Source: Unio delphinus
Lineage: Eukaryota > Mollusca > Bivalvia > Unionida > Unionidae
Assembly (NCBI GenBank): GCA_029339505.1
Contig: JAQISU010000179.1
Span: forward strand, 10,959,001 to 11,023,000
Direction of reading: 5' to 3'
Length of the DNA: 64,000 nt
Made by a program: the position numbers and the translations under genes. Below are positions 40,901-51,038 of the stretch, one piece after another. The notes beneath the pieces are model-generated. The model had not been told where the DNA came from and did no database searches. It saw only the letters and a program-made list of their open reading frames with translations. Numbering within the stretch: position 1 is the stretch's first letter; every line of letters starts with the position of its first letter.

Positions 40901-41733
40901 AAACAATAATACAACAATTAGGGCCAAACCTGAAAATGAAGACACATGTCGAAAATAACCATTATTTGTACTGACAGAAGTCATGAAACACAGACGAAAT
41001 CTAGGATATTACAAAAAGCGCCAATACAAAAATTATATAACAAATTTATGTTCTTCTTTCATCTGTGTGACTACAAATCAATATATTAAGTATAAAGAGG
41101 GTCCGTTAGGAGGAACGTACGTACCCAAAATTGTATATCTTGCAGATATACAAATATAAAGAAACAACACAAGAAACGATGAAACGATTATCAAAGAGAA
41201 TTTGAGAATCAGACAACATAGCACGATCATGATTTACAATAAATAGCTCGAAGAAAATTTAAGTAGAACCGTCTGGCAAATTAAACACAAATTCAGAGAG
41301 AACTTTTTTTTTTACTTTTTCAGACAATTATTTAAAAATCGAACGTACAAAAAAAACCATCTAGCAATAAGAATTCTAATGCAAACATGTAAAAGTTATG
41401 AATTCTTGAGTTTTAGCTTGCGTAGATTTGTTCGTGCTTACAAGCATGCGTGTAGACAGACATGGAGATAATCGCACTCACGTATGCAAGACATTACATA
41501 TATGCACAGATACATATACACATTTTTGCATGCATACAAAGGCATGCATGAATGCATATACAGAAAATAAGTCGAAAATAAATACCTAAACATTCGAAAG
41601 GCGATCCACATATATTGCGTTCCCACGGTAGTGCTTTTGGACCCGTAAATGTATGTGCTCCATGAATTAACTTGGTCAGTAGGCAATTTCCGATCAACCC
41701 AACTACAACCAAAAGGATGATCGAGTATCTCAT
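33342..41733 (-). CDS. Four-exon secreted C-type lectin gene, 227 residues
   Basis: Exons in transcription order are 41733-41586, 40929-40813, 39796-39614 and 33577-33342 (148, 117, 183 and 236 nt; 684 nt including the TAA stop). All three introns are GT-AG and phase 1, and the frame stays open throughout, which is strong evidence for a real gene. Residues 1-25 form a signal peptide, 51-64 a second hydrophobic stretch, 65-89 a Thr/Pro-rich linker and about 90-227 one C-type lectin domain. Family landmarks seen: ARRVCQNEGG, IWLG (156-159), FW (183-184), KPD (188-190) at the EPN/QPD sugar-specificity position, ENC (196-198), AND (209-211) at the WND position, and HICQ (220-223). Extra cysteines in exon 3 suggest an added disulfide. 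Likely role is secreted carbohydrate or pathogen binding; the unusual KPD and AND sites make the ligand unclear. An AATAAA lies 52 nt past the stop. Intron 3 is about 6 kb. No transcript evidence is available. Confidence 0.8.
33625..33813 (-). pseudogene. Dead duplicate of lectin exon 4
   Basis: An acceptor-like GTTTTTAG opens GRCYTTFCLGASRPSSGGN, matching exon 4 (IWLGARRPTGGGN) in the same phase. One inserted base after GGN shifts the frame. The other frame then resumes with GDLISNGDNFWNPGQSDNN, matching the FW and KPDN region, and the similarity fades at YLIHDNE. The copy ends about 40 nt before the acceptor of the working exon 4, so it is a tandem exon duplication that decayed rather than a usable alternative exon. 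Confidence 0.65.
33814..37882. other. Lectin intron 3, unique part
   Basis: About 4 kb without recognised exons or mobile elements apart from the ATT array. Small ORFs at 36163-36378 (minus; Cys-rich CGICGHCRSRRRKF) and 36637-36840 (plus) have no supporting features. Confidence 0.5.
34921..34970. repeat. ATT microsatellite
   Basis: About 16 ATT units in lectin intron 3. No LINE coding sequence was recognised next to it. Confidence 0.9.
37883..38025 (+). repeat. 42-bp tandem repeat, about 3.5 units
   Basis: Units begin AATTC(A/T)(T/G)TGG... and include ATATATCCCGTAATCATCAA at 37883, 37925, 37967 and 38009. It lies in lectin intron 3 at the start of the larger duplication. Confidence 0.7.
37995..39400 (+). 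repeat. Diverged tandem duplication of about 710 bp in lectin intron 3
   Basis: 37995-38700 and 38712-39400 align over most of their length (for example GGTTTGACAAA...CTCAACAACCCAATTG and GTCGTCCTCCTTTTGTAATT), with many substitutions and small indels. Short minus-strand ORFs inside are interrupted and unrecognised. Confidence 0.7.
39614..39796 (-). CDS. Lectin exon 3: N-terminal half of the C-type lectin domain
   Basis: The acceptor TTTTTCTCCAG opens VCSAGYSLYSEECGQFCYRY, then GDWSEARRVCQNEGGDLLVP, the first beta strand and first helix of a C-type lectin fold. It ends GESG at the donor GTCTG|GTAAAC, phase 1. Cysteines before the conserved ARRVC position exceed the usual number. The exon lies just outside block A2: the homology between the two blocks starts at 39813, inside the polypyrimidine and branch region of this acceptor. 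Confidence 0.8.
40813..40929 (-). CDS. Lectin exon 2: hydrophobic stretch and Thr/Pro linker
   Basis: Acceptor CATTTTCAG, donor CCAGAG|GTGACT, 39 codons, phase 1 at both ends. It encodes LALIVVLLFGNIHG and then a linker rich in Thr and Pro (RPTTTARIKPTTLAPTTPARG) that is a likely O-glycosylation stalk. The hydrophobic part looks like a signal peptide in its own right, so this exon may originally have followed a different leader. Reading through the acceptor, an ATG at 40984 gives an alternative in-frame N-terminus. Confidence 0.65.
41586..41733 (-). CDS. Lectin exon 1: start codon and signal peptide
   Basis: The ATG at 41733 opens MRYSIILLVVVGLIGNCLL, a typical signal-peptide core, with probable cleavage near HG-AH at residue 25. 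The exon ends ...CGSPFECL plus one base, at the donor TTTAG|GTATTT (phase 1). An acceptor-like TTATACAG stands 12 nt before the ATG, so a noncoding upstream exon is possible. The block A copy (12393-12540) differs at one signal-peptide residue, P instead of T. Confidence 0.75.
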
Positions 41734-41783
41734 GTTTTTTAGTCCCTGTATAATAAATCAGATTATATTAAATAGTCCTATAA

Positions 41784-41785
<2 letters not shown>

Positions 41786-41827
<42 letters not shown>

Positions 41828-41840
41828 ATCTATCTATCTA

Positions 41841-41909
<69 letters not shown>
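41786..41909. repeat. CTAT then TA compound microsatellite (block A2)
   Basis: Counterpart of 12592-12700, upstream of the intact lectin exon 1. Confidence 0.95.
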
Positions 41910-41911
<2 letters not shown>

Positions 41912-43004
41912 TCGATCAAGTAATGATAGCCATGTCAGGGTAGCGCTATCACATATGCCACCATTTTGACAAAAACTCGCTGAGATATAAATATGCAAAT
42001 AGCATTATAGAGTTTAAGAAATTGACTATTGCATACTTTAACCAGAAGGATGAGCGTTTTATGCTCTCACCATTATGATTGAAATCACTTCTGTATTTTT
42101 GTGTGTAAATAAAGTTGTCCAAACAAGGGTGTCGTTAAAACTTGACATTTAAGATCAAATTGCAATATAGCTGGAATAAATATATCATATGGAATTTTCT
42201 GAAAAGGCAAATAGTTGGCATTATTTTTCAAACATGTAATACATACTGACCCCCATTTCAATAGGAAGGCAAATTATTGGTGAAGAATATGACAAAAATC
42301 GCGAAATGCTGATGTATGTATTATTTATAAAATTATATAAGTCGCTGACTTTGAGTTACCGAACGACAACATAGAATATATTGAACGATCTAGCGATGGC
42401 ATTGATGACAGTAAAGACAGAAAGGACTGTGAACATCACTACAACGAGAAAATTAAACGAAAATACCTTCCGCATATAGTATGGATATCGTACACACCCT
42501 GACTATATATTGTTTGCGTAGTGATATAAACGCAGCATTAACAAGGCGAAAGGGAGACATTTTCTGAAAGTCATAACCAAGTCTAATGAGCGAATATTAC
42601 TGATTTGAAGTACCAACACACACACAAAATGGGTTTTCCCTTTTATATATTGGTATGCTGAATGTGAATCAAACGCGATAATAACTCCAGTGGTTAAGAG
42701 AAAGAAAGGTTCTATGGACATTATGCAGGCGAGCCAAAGTATAGAAAAAGAGAGGTTTGTTGCACTAATGCGAAATGCAGGCGAGCCACAGCTGCTTATG
42801 ATTCAGTATGAACTTGAAAACAGTATGAACTTAAGCAATCAGAACGAGCGTGAATAATAAGGATGCAAAGATTTACAGATATACTCGCGAAGACACTAAA
42901 AGCATCTGTTGAAAATTTGATCGAGTACACTAATGTATTGCCAACTTTAGATGCACTTGAGTTAAAATTAATGTTATATGCGCTGGAGTCCGCTCGCGAT
43001 CATG

Positions 43005-43156
43005 CAGTGCACTGACATCAGGATGATCCAACCCGAAAATCATTAATGATTTGTCTGCTTCAAACCACCCCTAAATCTTTCAGTGCACTGACATCAGGAT
43101 GATCCAACCCGAAAATCATTAATGATTTGTCTGCTTCAAACCACCCCTAAATCTTT
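43005..43156 (+). repeat. 76-bp tandem duplication private to block A2
   Basis: The string from CAGTGCACTGACATCAGG to CCCCTAAATCTTT occurs twice, at 43005 and 43081. Block A has it once (13814-13890). Confidence 0.9.
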
Positions 43157-44757
43157 CAGCCGATTTTACTCTCCACTGTGAGACGCTTGTGTCTGCTATT
43201 TGTGATAAACATTGAAAACATGGTCGGAACTAATACCCAAGAAACGCGCTATCATAATCGGTGTCTAGAATATCTTTGTCGGATGGTGTACTGGCAGAAA
43301 TGAATGGTTCGGGGTCGACGCCGTGTTTATGTAGCCAGGAACAAAATATACGATTGATAACCATGCCTTTTATTGAAACAGGAATTACTAATGCCACATA
43401 ATAACATCATGCTAGAGGGTTATCCTACAGCTGGCTGTATTATTCCGTGACAAGCATTTGAAACATCTAACGAAAACTATGTACAATGAAGAATAATGCA
43501 TACGGCGTTTACGATACAATCGTCAGATGTGTCAGATTTAGCCGCGGTCTGGATGTCATTGAGGTTCTCTCCGGATACAATAATGGAGGAAGTATTGTGC
43601 GGCGTGGTGTAGAGTATGACCTTTCCCCATAAATGTTCACAAAGGGCATATGTACGACACTGTTACCTACTTCTAAAGCCGCGAATCCATGACATATTCT
43701 CTATGTAGATTAGTCTGAGTTTCAGACGCCACGCTTAAACAAGGTTGTAATCGTGTGTAAGAATTACTTAGGAGGGAATGCTTATGGGGAGCAAGAGGGA
43801 CAGAGGGATGGGATTCTTTATACATCGTTGATTTTTCTCAAGAGGCAATGATTTAAACCATTCATTTATAATTGCTGATGTCGGCATTTTCTGATATAAT
43901 TGTTGTTGTAATAGTTTAAAATTGTATGTTACTTGTGAATACTTATGTTGTGTGACGATAATGTTCTGAATAACAGTTTGTTTAGTGAAGAGTTAAATTA
44001 GATTATTGGTATTTAACGCTCAAAAACGTCACTCAATTTATCTGAATTAAAAGATATTGAATACAATGGTATCATTTTTCACTATTCTTTTGCATTTACT
44101 TCTCTGGTAACAGGCTGACTCTATTTATTTACAAAATATTGTAAAAAATACCAACCTCCATTATCTCTTGAACGTCTTATGCAGATAACGATTATTTATT
44201 AGAATGCAAGATCATCGCATAAACCTCTAACTTTCTATGTCGTAGAAAATTAAAAAGTACCAACATGTCACAAAGAACAGAATCCTAATTTTATACCTAA
44301 GAACTATGATAAACAAGGTTAGGAACACATCCATTATACTTGTACTTGTGTCTGAATCAGGACACAAATATTAGTGAATAACAACAAGGAAGGTCATCCT
44401 TCGTAAATAAGTTAAATGGATGTATATTTTTCCGATTGATTTGTATTTTCTTTATCTGAAATATCATGCAAAATTATAATGAGTATCTTTATTTCAGTTG
44501 TGTTTTCTACAAAAACCATCGATTTCATATGAGAAGGAAGAAAATTGAAGGTGCGAGAAGATTGACAATTTCCGGATCACTACAACATTCCTTTGTCGTT
44601 ATAAGAACTAGTCTTTTCATAGGGACATGCAAACATCCATATAACAGGGACAAAAGTGCCAGAAAAATCCTTATCGATAAAGAAATGAACTTAGAGGCTG
44701 AAAAGTCGCTGTGGTAAATATAATTTGTGATGTACAGACTAGAAAAATTAGACTTAC

Positions 44758-44922
44758 CGTTTCGTGTTCTGATGCTAGAATAAAAAAGAAGAGAACCGCA
44801 ACCCCATATTTATTTGAAAATCTAACCAATGATAGACAGACGTTATTAAATTCGACCAATGAGTTTTCTGTATAGTACCGCCCTCGTGATCTCGTCATGG
44901 AAAATGACAAATAAATGAACAT
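44758..44922 (-). CDS. Candidate first exon with hydrophobic leader (block A2)
   Basis: Copy of the candidate exon at 15490-15654, with the same length, the same GTAAGT donor and the same FFFILASEHET ending. The A/A2 differences noticed in it change residues (S/F, P/S, F/V). The function is unknown. Confidence 0.25.
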
Positions 44923-44999
44923 GTTCTGTGTTATAATATGCGCGCATGCGCAAAATGTTCCAGAGTAAACCTCTGTACTATAAAATAACGACTTACGTG

Positions 45000-45051
45000 C
45001 ATACATACATACATACATACATACATACATACATACATACATACATACATT
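45000..45051. repeat. ACAT microsatellite (block A2)
   Basis: 13 units, less than half the block A length. Confidence 0.95.
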
Positions 45052-45531
45052 CAATAAGTGCTAAGCTTTTCAAAATTCAATATAACCTCAATATAAGATT
45101 TATAATGGCGGTTGAGCAAGTTCGTCACACAAACGTGAAAACGTGTTATACTATAATGAACTTCTTCTAAGTTTCGTTATAAATGGCGGTGATCCAGCCT
45201 TAAAATGAAAAATAAGATTTGCGATATCCCCATATCTTTGTAAGCTTACATTTCAGCAACAAACCAATTGTTGATGTTCAATATTTTGGAGAAAGTTTTA
45301 AAATGATGAAGGTTCACTTTGGTCTGATAATCTTTTTCCAATCTTTTTAAACCGGGATAAGTAATTTCTCATACATGGGTACGTCGTTTGCGTTTTCTGT
45401 CTGCTTTCAATGTGTTTGTTTCTATATGGTAACTGCAGTTCATTTGGCATCTACCGCATATTTTGTACTTTCGGCGTTCAGAAAATTTGTGGAAAATGTG
45501 CTCGAGTCTAAATCTTAATCTAATCCATGTA

Positions 45532-45852
45532 TGGTAAATAAAATATACAGAAATATTATATTCATCAAAGTAACATGTGTTAATTGGAAATTGATCTGGA
45601 TAATTAAATTTGATATTACATACATACATATACATGCATACATACATACATACATACATACATACATACATACATACATACATACATACATACAACGTAC
45701 GTACGTACATACATACTTTCATACGTACGTCTGTAGATAGGTAGGTAGGTATGTATGTAGGTATGTATGTATGCATGTATATGTATGTATGTAATATCAA
45801 ATTTAATTATCCAGATCAATTTCCAATTAACACATGTTACTTTTATTTACCA
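45532..45852. repeat. Palindromic element with ACAT/GTAT centre (block A2)
   Basis: Same position and arms as the palindrome at 16316-16637. The arms remain complementary; the microsatellite centre differs in length and point changes. Confidence 0.75.
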
Positions 45853-48351
45853 GTCGAAGATTGTACGTTTACAGTTATTTGGCACGCATCATTTAGCATG
45901 CTTCTTGTCTATAATTGCGCATGTTATTGTTCGCATAATGGAGGCAAAAACATTTTCTAGCGTAGAAAGGGATGGATATGATAATCATTAGTGTGACCTG
46001 AAGACTTCAAAATAGTTGCAATATAGTGATGCAGTATACATCAGTGCTTAGACTTTAGCGATGTGTGTCATAAATCATTATTGGTTAGTGTTATAACGCA
46101 TCATCTCATATAAATCAGATAGACCTTTTTCTGTTATGTCTGTGATATTAATATATACGTGTATGTCAAACAACCTCAAAATACATTGATGATGAAAATG
46201 GCGTGTTTCTCCTATCTGTCAATATTAAAGATCAGCAAGTTAATATTGCATGCATTCAAACATATATTTGAACGGCGGACAGTTTATTAATAATTGTCAC
46301 TTTTTCAAACATATTCTGCATTCTATTTGTATGTCTCATTGCAAGATCAGATAAGCTGATCAATTGAAAATAAATTGGGGCATAAGAGATATTGCCGATT
46401 GAATAACAACTACTTCCGGATAAATGCTACATAGTTACATACATACTCAATATAAATTGAACCGCCCAACACAACTATTATGTAATTGTATAAGTAATTC
46501 AACTTTATCATTTGATGAATGGTATTTACACTTCCTTCTGTACTTCCGGGAATGTTTCTGATTTATACATATGAAGTTTTAGAAATGGGGTCGATTAATT
46601 TCTTGTTAAACCGTTAGCTATAATATTGCAAACTATTTTGCTACACTGGAAATTTGTAGAAAAGAGAATACATTATTATTGCATCTGAATATACGTAAAC
46701 ATCTGAAAACTATCTCTTGTTTTCCTCTAAAAGGAAACAATTGATGACTGTTGTCAGTCAGTGTAAACAGTCGATCGGTGGAACAAGTATAAATAATCAC
46801 TGGTTGAAATATAAAAACAGAATGTCAAGGACGCTATTCGATATTATCATATTAGTCAGTACAGGAAAAATATTGGTAAACACAAATGTTCTCATGTCCC
46901 TCACAAAAATGCTCTCGAATGTTACTTAATAACACACTTTTCTGTTAAACAGTCTTTGTTCGAAGACGAGAATGACTGTATTAGTTGTAGACAGTACTGT
47001 GATTATCACGGCTGTGGTGCTACTCACAAAAACATGTACAATCACCATAAACCTAAATATTCATCAGAGACTTCATACAATTGTATGACCGCTGTATCAG
47101 TAAAAGTAATACGTGTGTGTTGCAACGACGGCATCACGTTTTTAATAGAATAACCATGGGACATACTAATTGTTACCGACCTGAAAAAATAATCATAGAA
47201 GAGCACTTACAACGGACGAAGCAGTCAGGAAAGATGCATTACTCATAAAATACAACGATTTGTGAGATCAAGTATTATATGTGCGTGATTGGTGCAGCAG
47301 CAACCGTTGGATGATGTTGCATGAATAAAGATTGCAGCAGCCAGTATATGTACATCAATCTAGAGTGTTGCTGCATATAAACAAATAGTAACCAGTGTGA
47401 CTGGCAACGGTTGCATTCGTGATTACGCGTCTATGTCAGAACGTCTAAAGGCGGCATAAATTAGCCTCATTGAGCATTTGGAGTAGGTCTGTCTTGATTC
47501 TGATGCCAATTTTTCGCGTTGTAGTAATCAAAAACAGCAGGTCCTTCCTTCTTGCAAAAGGTACTCATAGGAAAAGACAAAGATCTATAATCAAGCTTGG
47601 TGAACTAACAGAAATTTAAAATATCACTAGCCTTACCATTAATTGCACATTGTAATACTCGAGTCCGTTTTCAAACTCCGTAAAATATAGCTTCTCTTTC
47701 TCTGAAAATGGGCACTAACCTAGTATTTTTTTTGCAAGCTCAACACATAAATTTGGATTTGAGGTATGGATGTGCCTTTTACTTGCCAGAGATTTTGCTC
47801 TTAATTTAATTTGATATTTCTTCTTTTTCTTTCAATTGCATTTGTTTATATTTCTTTCTGTCATGTCTCTCTCACAACTCTTTCTCTAAGTATAACTTCA
47901 TCTGTTTTTCTTGTAATTAAATTTGTTTCCTTGTTACTGCATTTAGTGTTTATTTTTGCTTTATCTTTCGCTTGTATTTGTATTTGATTTTATTCTTTCA
48001 CTTTCTTCTGAAATTTGAGCTTCGTTAACTACACAACTCCGTCTTTTATTTTAAGTTTAAGTCGTTTACTTTAATATCAGGCTTACTGATGAAAACCAAA
48101 GCAATTTTATCAAAAACATTCTTTTCTACCATATAATGGAGCAGCATTTTCTAATGTCTTGCTTGGTTAAGTATACTTTTGCCTCAGAAAGATCATATTT
48201 TCTGACAAGTTGAATCAATTCAACTTTTGGAAAAGGGTCTGATTGTTCCTGGGTATGGTTTGAAAGCACGATTTCTACGTTTGATGAATTTTTAGAAAAA
48301 GCATGACAACTTCACTAAGGATTTTATATATTCGTGCCAAAAATTAAATTT

Positions 48352-48355
<4 letters not shown>

Positions 48356-48422
<67 letters not shown>
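48356..48422. repeat. TA microsatellite (block A2)
   Basis: Pure TA, about 67 bp. Confidence 0.95.
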
Positions 48423-48425
<3 letters not shown>

Positions 48426-48573
48426 CAAGCTTATAATATTCACACACACTCACATAAATCTAAATACTAATCATCACATATACAAAGATATCCGTCAAAA
48501 AATATTTATGTTTATTATTCTCTCCCTATTGCGCTAATAAACATGTATGTATCTGTTTCCAAATATTTACTTA

Positions 48574-48771
48574 TTACATCGATATTTGACAGATAAAACC
48601 GTGTGCTTCGTTATATACATTGTCCTTAGCCAGAATTTTTTAGATTTTTGTCAGGTTGGCCTGGAATCCAAACGTGAGCCTTGCTCGAAATTGGGTCTTC
48701 TCGGACCGTGCGAAAATCGGCCACGCTGCTTGGTCTTAAAGCCCCCAACCACAAATTTGCATCGCAAGTTC
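48574..48771 (-). pseudogene. Decayed C-terminal lectin exon, block A2
   Basis: This is the counterpart of the dead exon at 19333-19530: TCDANLWLGALRPSSVADF, VWIPGQPDKN, the same deletion of the ENC segment, a stop soon after, then an out-of-frame ending like GFICQISM. Both copies share the deletion, so the exon was already dead before the A/A2 duplication. Confidence 0.65.
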
Positions 48772-50310
48772 CTGAAATGGAAACATTGAGTATACGTGTA
48801 TGTTCATTGCAAAACGTTAATACGTTTAACAGACACTGGATGCATTCAATGTGTCAATATATGATAAAGTTCTTCTATCACTAACACTAATTCAAAATCG
48901 GTATTTTCTTCACGTTACATACAACACTAGCTGCGTGTCAACTGATGTAATGTATTTGACAACCTGTAAAAAATGTAGCATGCAATAGCTCGGACAGACA
49001 CTTCAACAAATTTGTAACAGAATGAATAATCATCACTTTTATATAAAAACTATATAGATCCGAAGTTTTCTTCCAATAGTTCAACACACATTAACATCAA
49101 TAATCCCTCTCTAATCGATGTTTTTTTCATGCCAGTATTGTTCATAGTGACATGAATAGACTAATAAAAGAAACTTATTGAATTTATGACTTTGATAGTA
49201 TCCTAATGGCCTTGCTACCAATGCACTAAATAAAATTGTATAATGTACTTAAACTTTTTGTTTAAATTGATAACTTGTACAACCTCTATAACACCTTTAT
49301 TATACGTATGAATTTGATTTGTTTACTTTACTGTAATTACTGAACTGTGTCCCTTTTTATCACGAGAATGAAATGTTTCAACGAAATGGGAATTACATTT
49401 ACTGGAACGTGTGTAAGCATTTATATTTATTTTCGCTCCTGCGTTCTTGTTTGGCATCACTTCGCGAAATCACTGACGGGAATAGGTACAAGCCAAGAAA
49501 AATGCAGATTATGAAAATAGTGATTGAATCTGTAGATGCACGAAGCTACTTCTAAACAGCATATTTGATAGGAGTATTCACTTTACCGCAATTAAGATAT
49601 ATATCTGATCATTTTAAGTTTTAATAACTGTATTAATACACCCAAAAGTGCCATATAGTTAAGATAAATATGGATTAATCAAAGGAAACAAGAGATCGAA
49701 TCGTACGACCAGTATTACTGTAATATAAAATAAATGAGACTTACACTCAAAATATTTCTAATGAGCACTTTATATCAATTTTATCCGGCTAGCCTTATCG
49801 ATACCTGACCGGAATGAAGTCGTTTTGTAAGCGTATAGACATTCTCACTTGCATCACTAAATAACGTTTCCTCTATGATATAAATTTTTAATATTTAATA
49901 AACAACTGTTATATTTCAATGAACATTTCGAGTTCACTATCGTACATCTTGTATTATACCTTAGCCGTATTGACTCTATATTTTGTCCTTTTGCGAAGAG
50001 GACGTGTTAGGACCCTTCTGAATGGCCACATGACATTCGTCTGCGGGAACGACTGGATTTTAAAAATAGTTACCGTGTCTTTCACATACCATCGATCTTG
50101 AATTCCTCTTTTGGTAAACAGGATTTTTATTTCTGTGAGCTTTTACAAAATATCTTTCAACCTAATTTTTCTAAACCTCATGTAATATTTTAAATTTGTC
50201 ACTGTAACAATATTGTAGAATGTGAAACATTCGTTTAATTTGATAAATCGTTTGCAGCTTAAGATATTACCGTGACATTCTGTTAATTGACCGTATAGAC
50301 TGACTGTCCA

Positions 50311-50378
<68 letters not shown>

Positions 50379-50430
50379 CATCCATCCACCCATCCGTCCG
50401 TCCGTCCGTCCGTCTGTCTGTCTGTCTGTG
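50311..50430. repeat. CTAT to CCGT to CTGT compound microsatellite (block A2)
   Basis: Counterpart of 20953-21069. The transposon inserted 18 bp to its right. Confidence 0.95.
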
Positions 50431-50447
50431 TGAAATATACACTTTAG

Positions 50448-50473
50448 CGGCTAAAACACGGTATTGGTGCTGA
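50448..50473 (+). repeat. Left terminal inverted repeat of the transposon
   Basis: 26 bp, perfect inverse match to 53997-54022. It lies immediately after the TAG that ends the CACTTTAG flank. Confidence 0.95.
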
Positions 50474-51038
50474 TAAAGGAATTTTCATGTTATATGCATG
50501 AAATAGAAAAATTAAACAAGATATGAACCAATTTTAAAGATTGGGAAGCCTGGCATATACCTCTCTTACTTTCCTGAAAATTTCAAGAGGTTAGTGTAAC
50601 CCATTGTTGAGATATGCATGGAAACAAGCTCTAAAAATGGCCATTTTTGAGCGTTATGTAGTCTCACTCGAAAAAAGCTTGAATATAAAATAGAGAATTC
50701 TCTAAATATCATACTGAAATTATGCATTTATTGGTCTGGTTTTATGCGGAATTCTATCCTGCAAAAATTGCTTCTTGAATTAAAGAAATCGGTCAAATAT
50801 TATGGATTTTATAAGCAAAATACCGTCAGTAGAAGTTTTGTTTCAACACTGAAATTCAAACACTAATCTGTTGTTATATGCCAACATTTTGTACAAAATA
50901 ACATTCATTATAACTTTTATTGACATCTAGAACTCGACTTTATATTATAATAAGTAGTAAAACCATTTAAATCACATGGCTAGCCAAGATATTCGAATGA
51001 GAGCTTGTTCTTTGTCAAACTTTCCAGTTCTAAATTTT

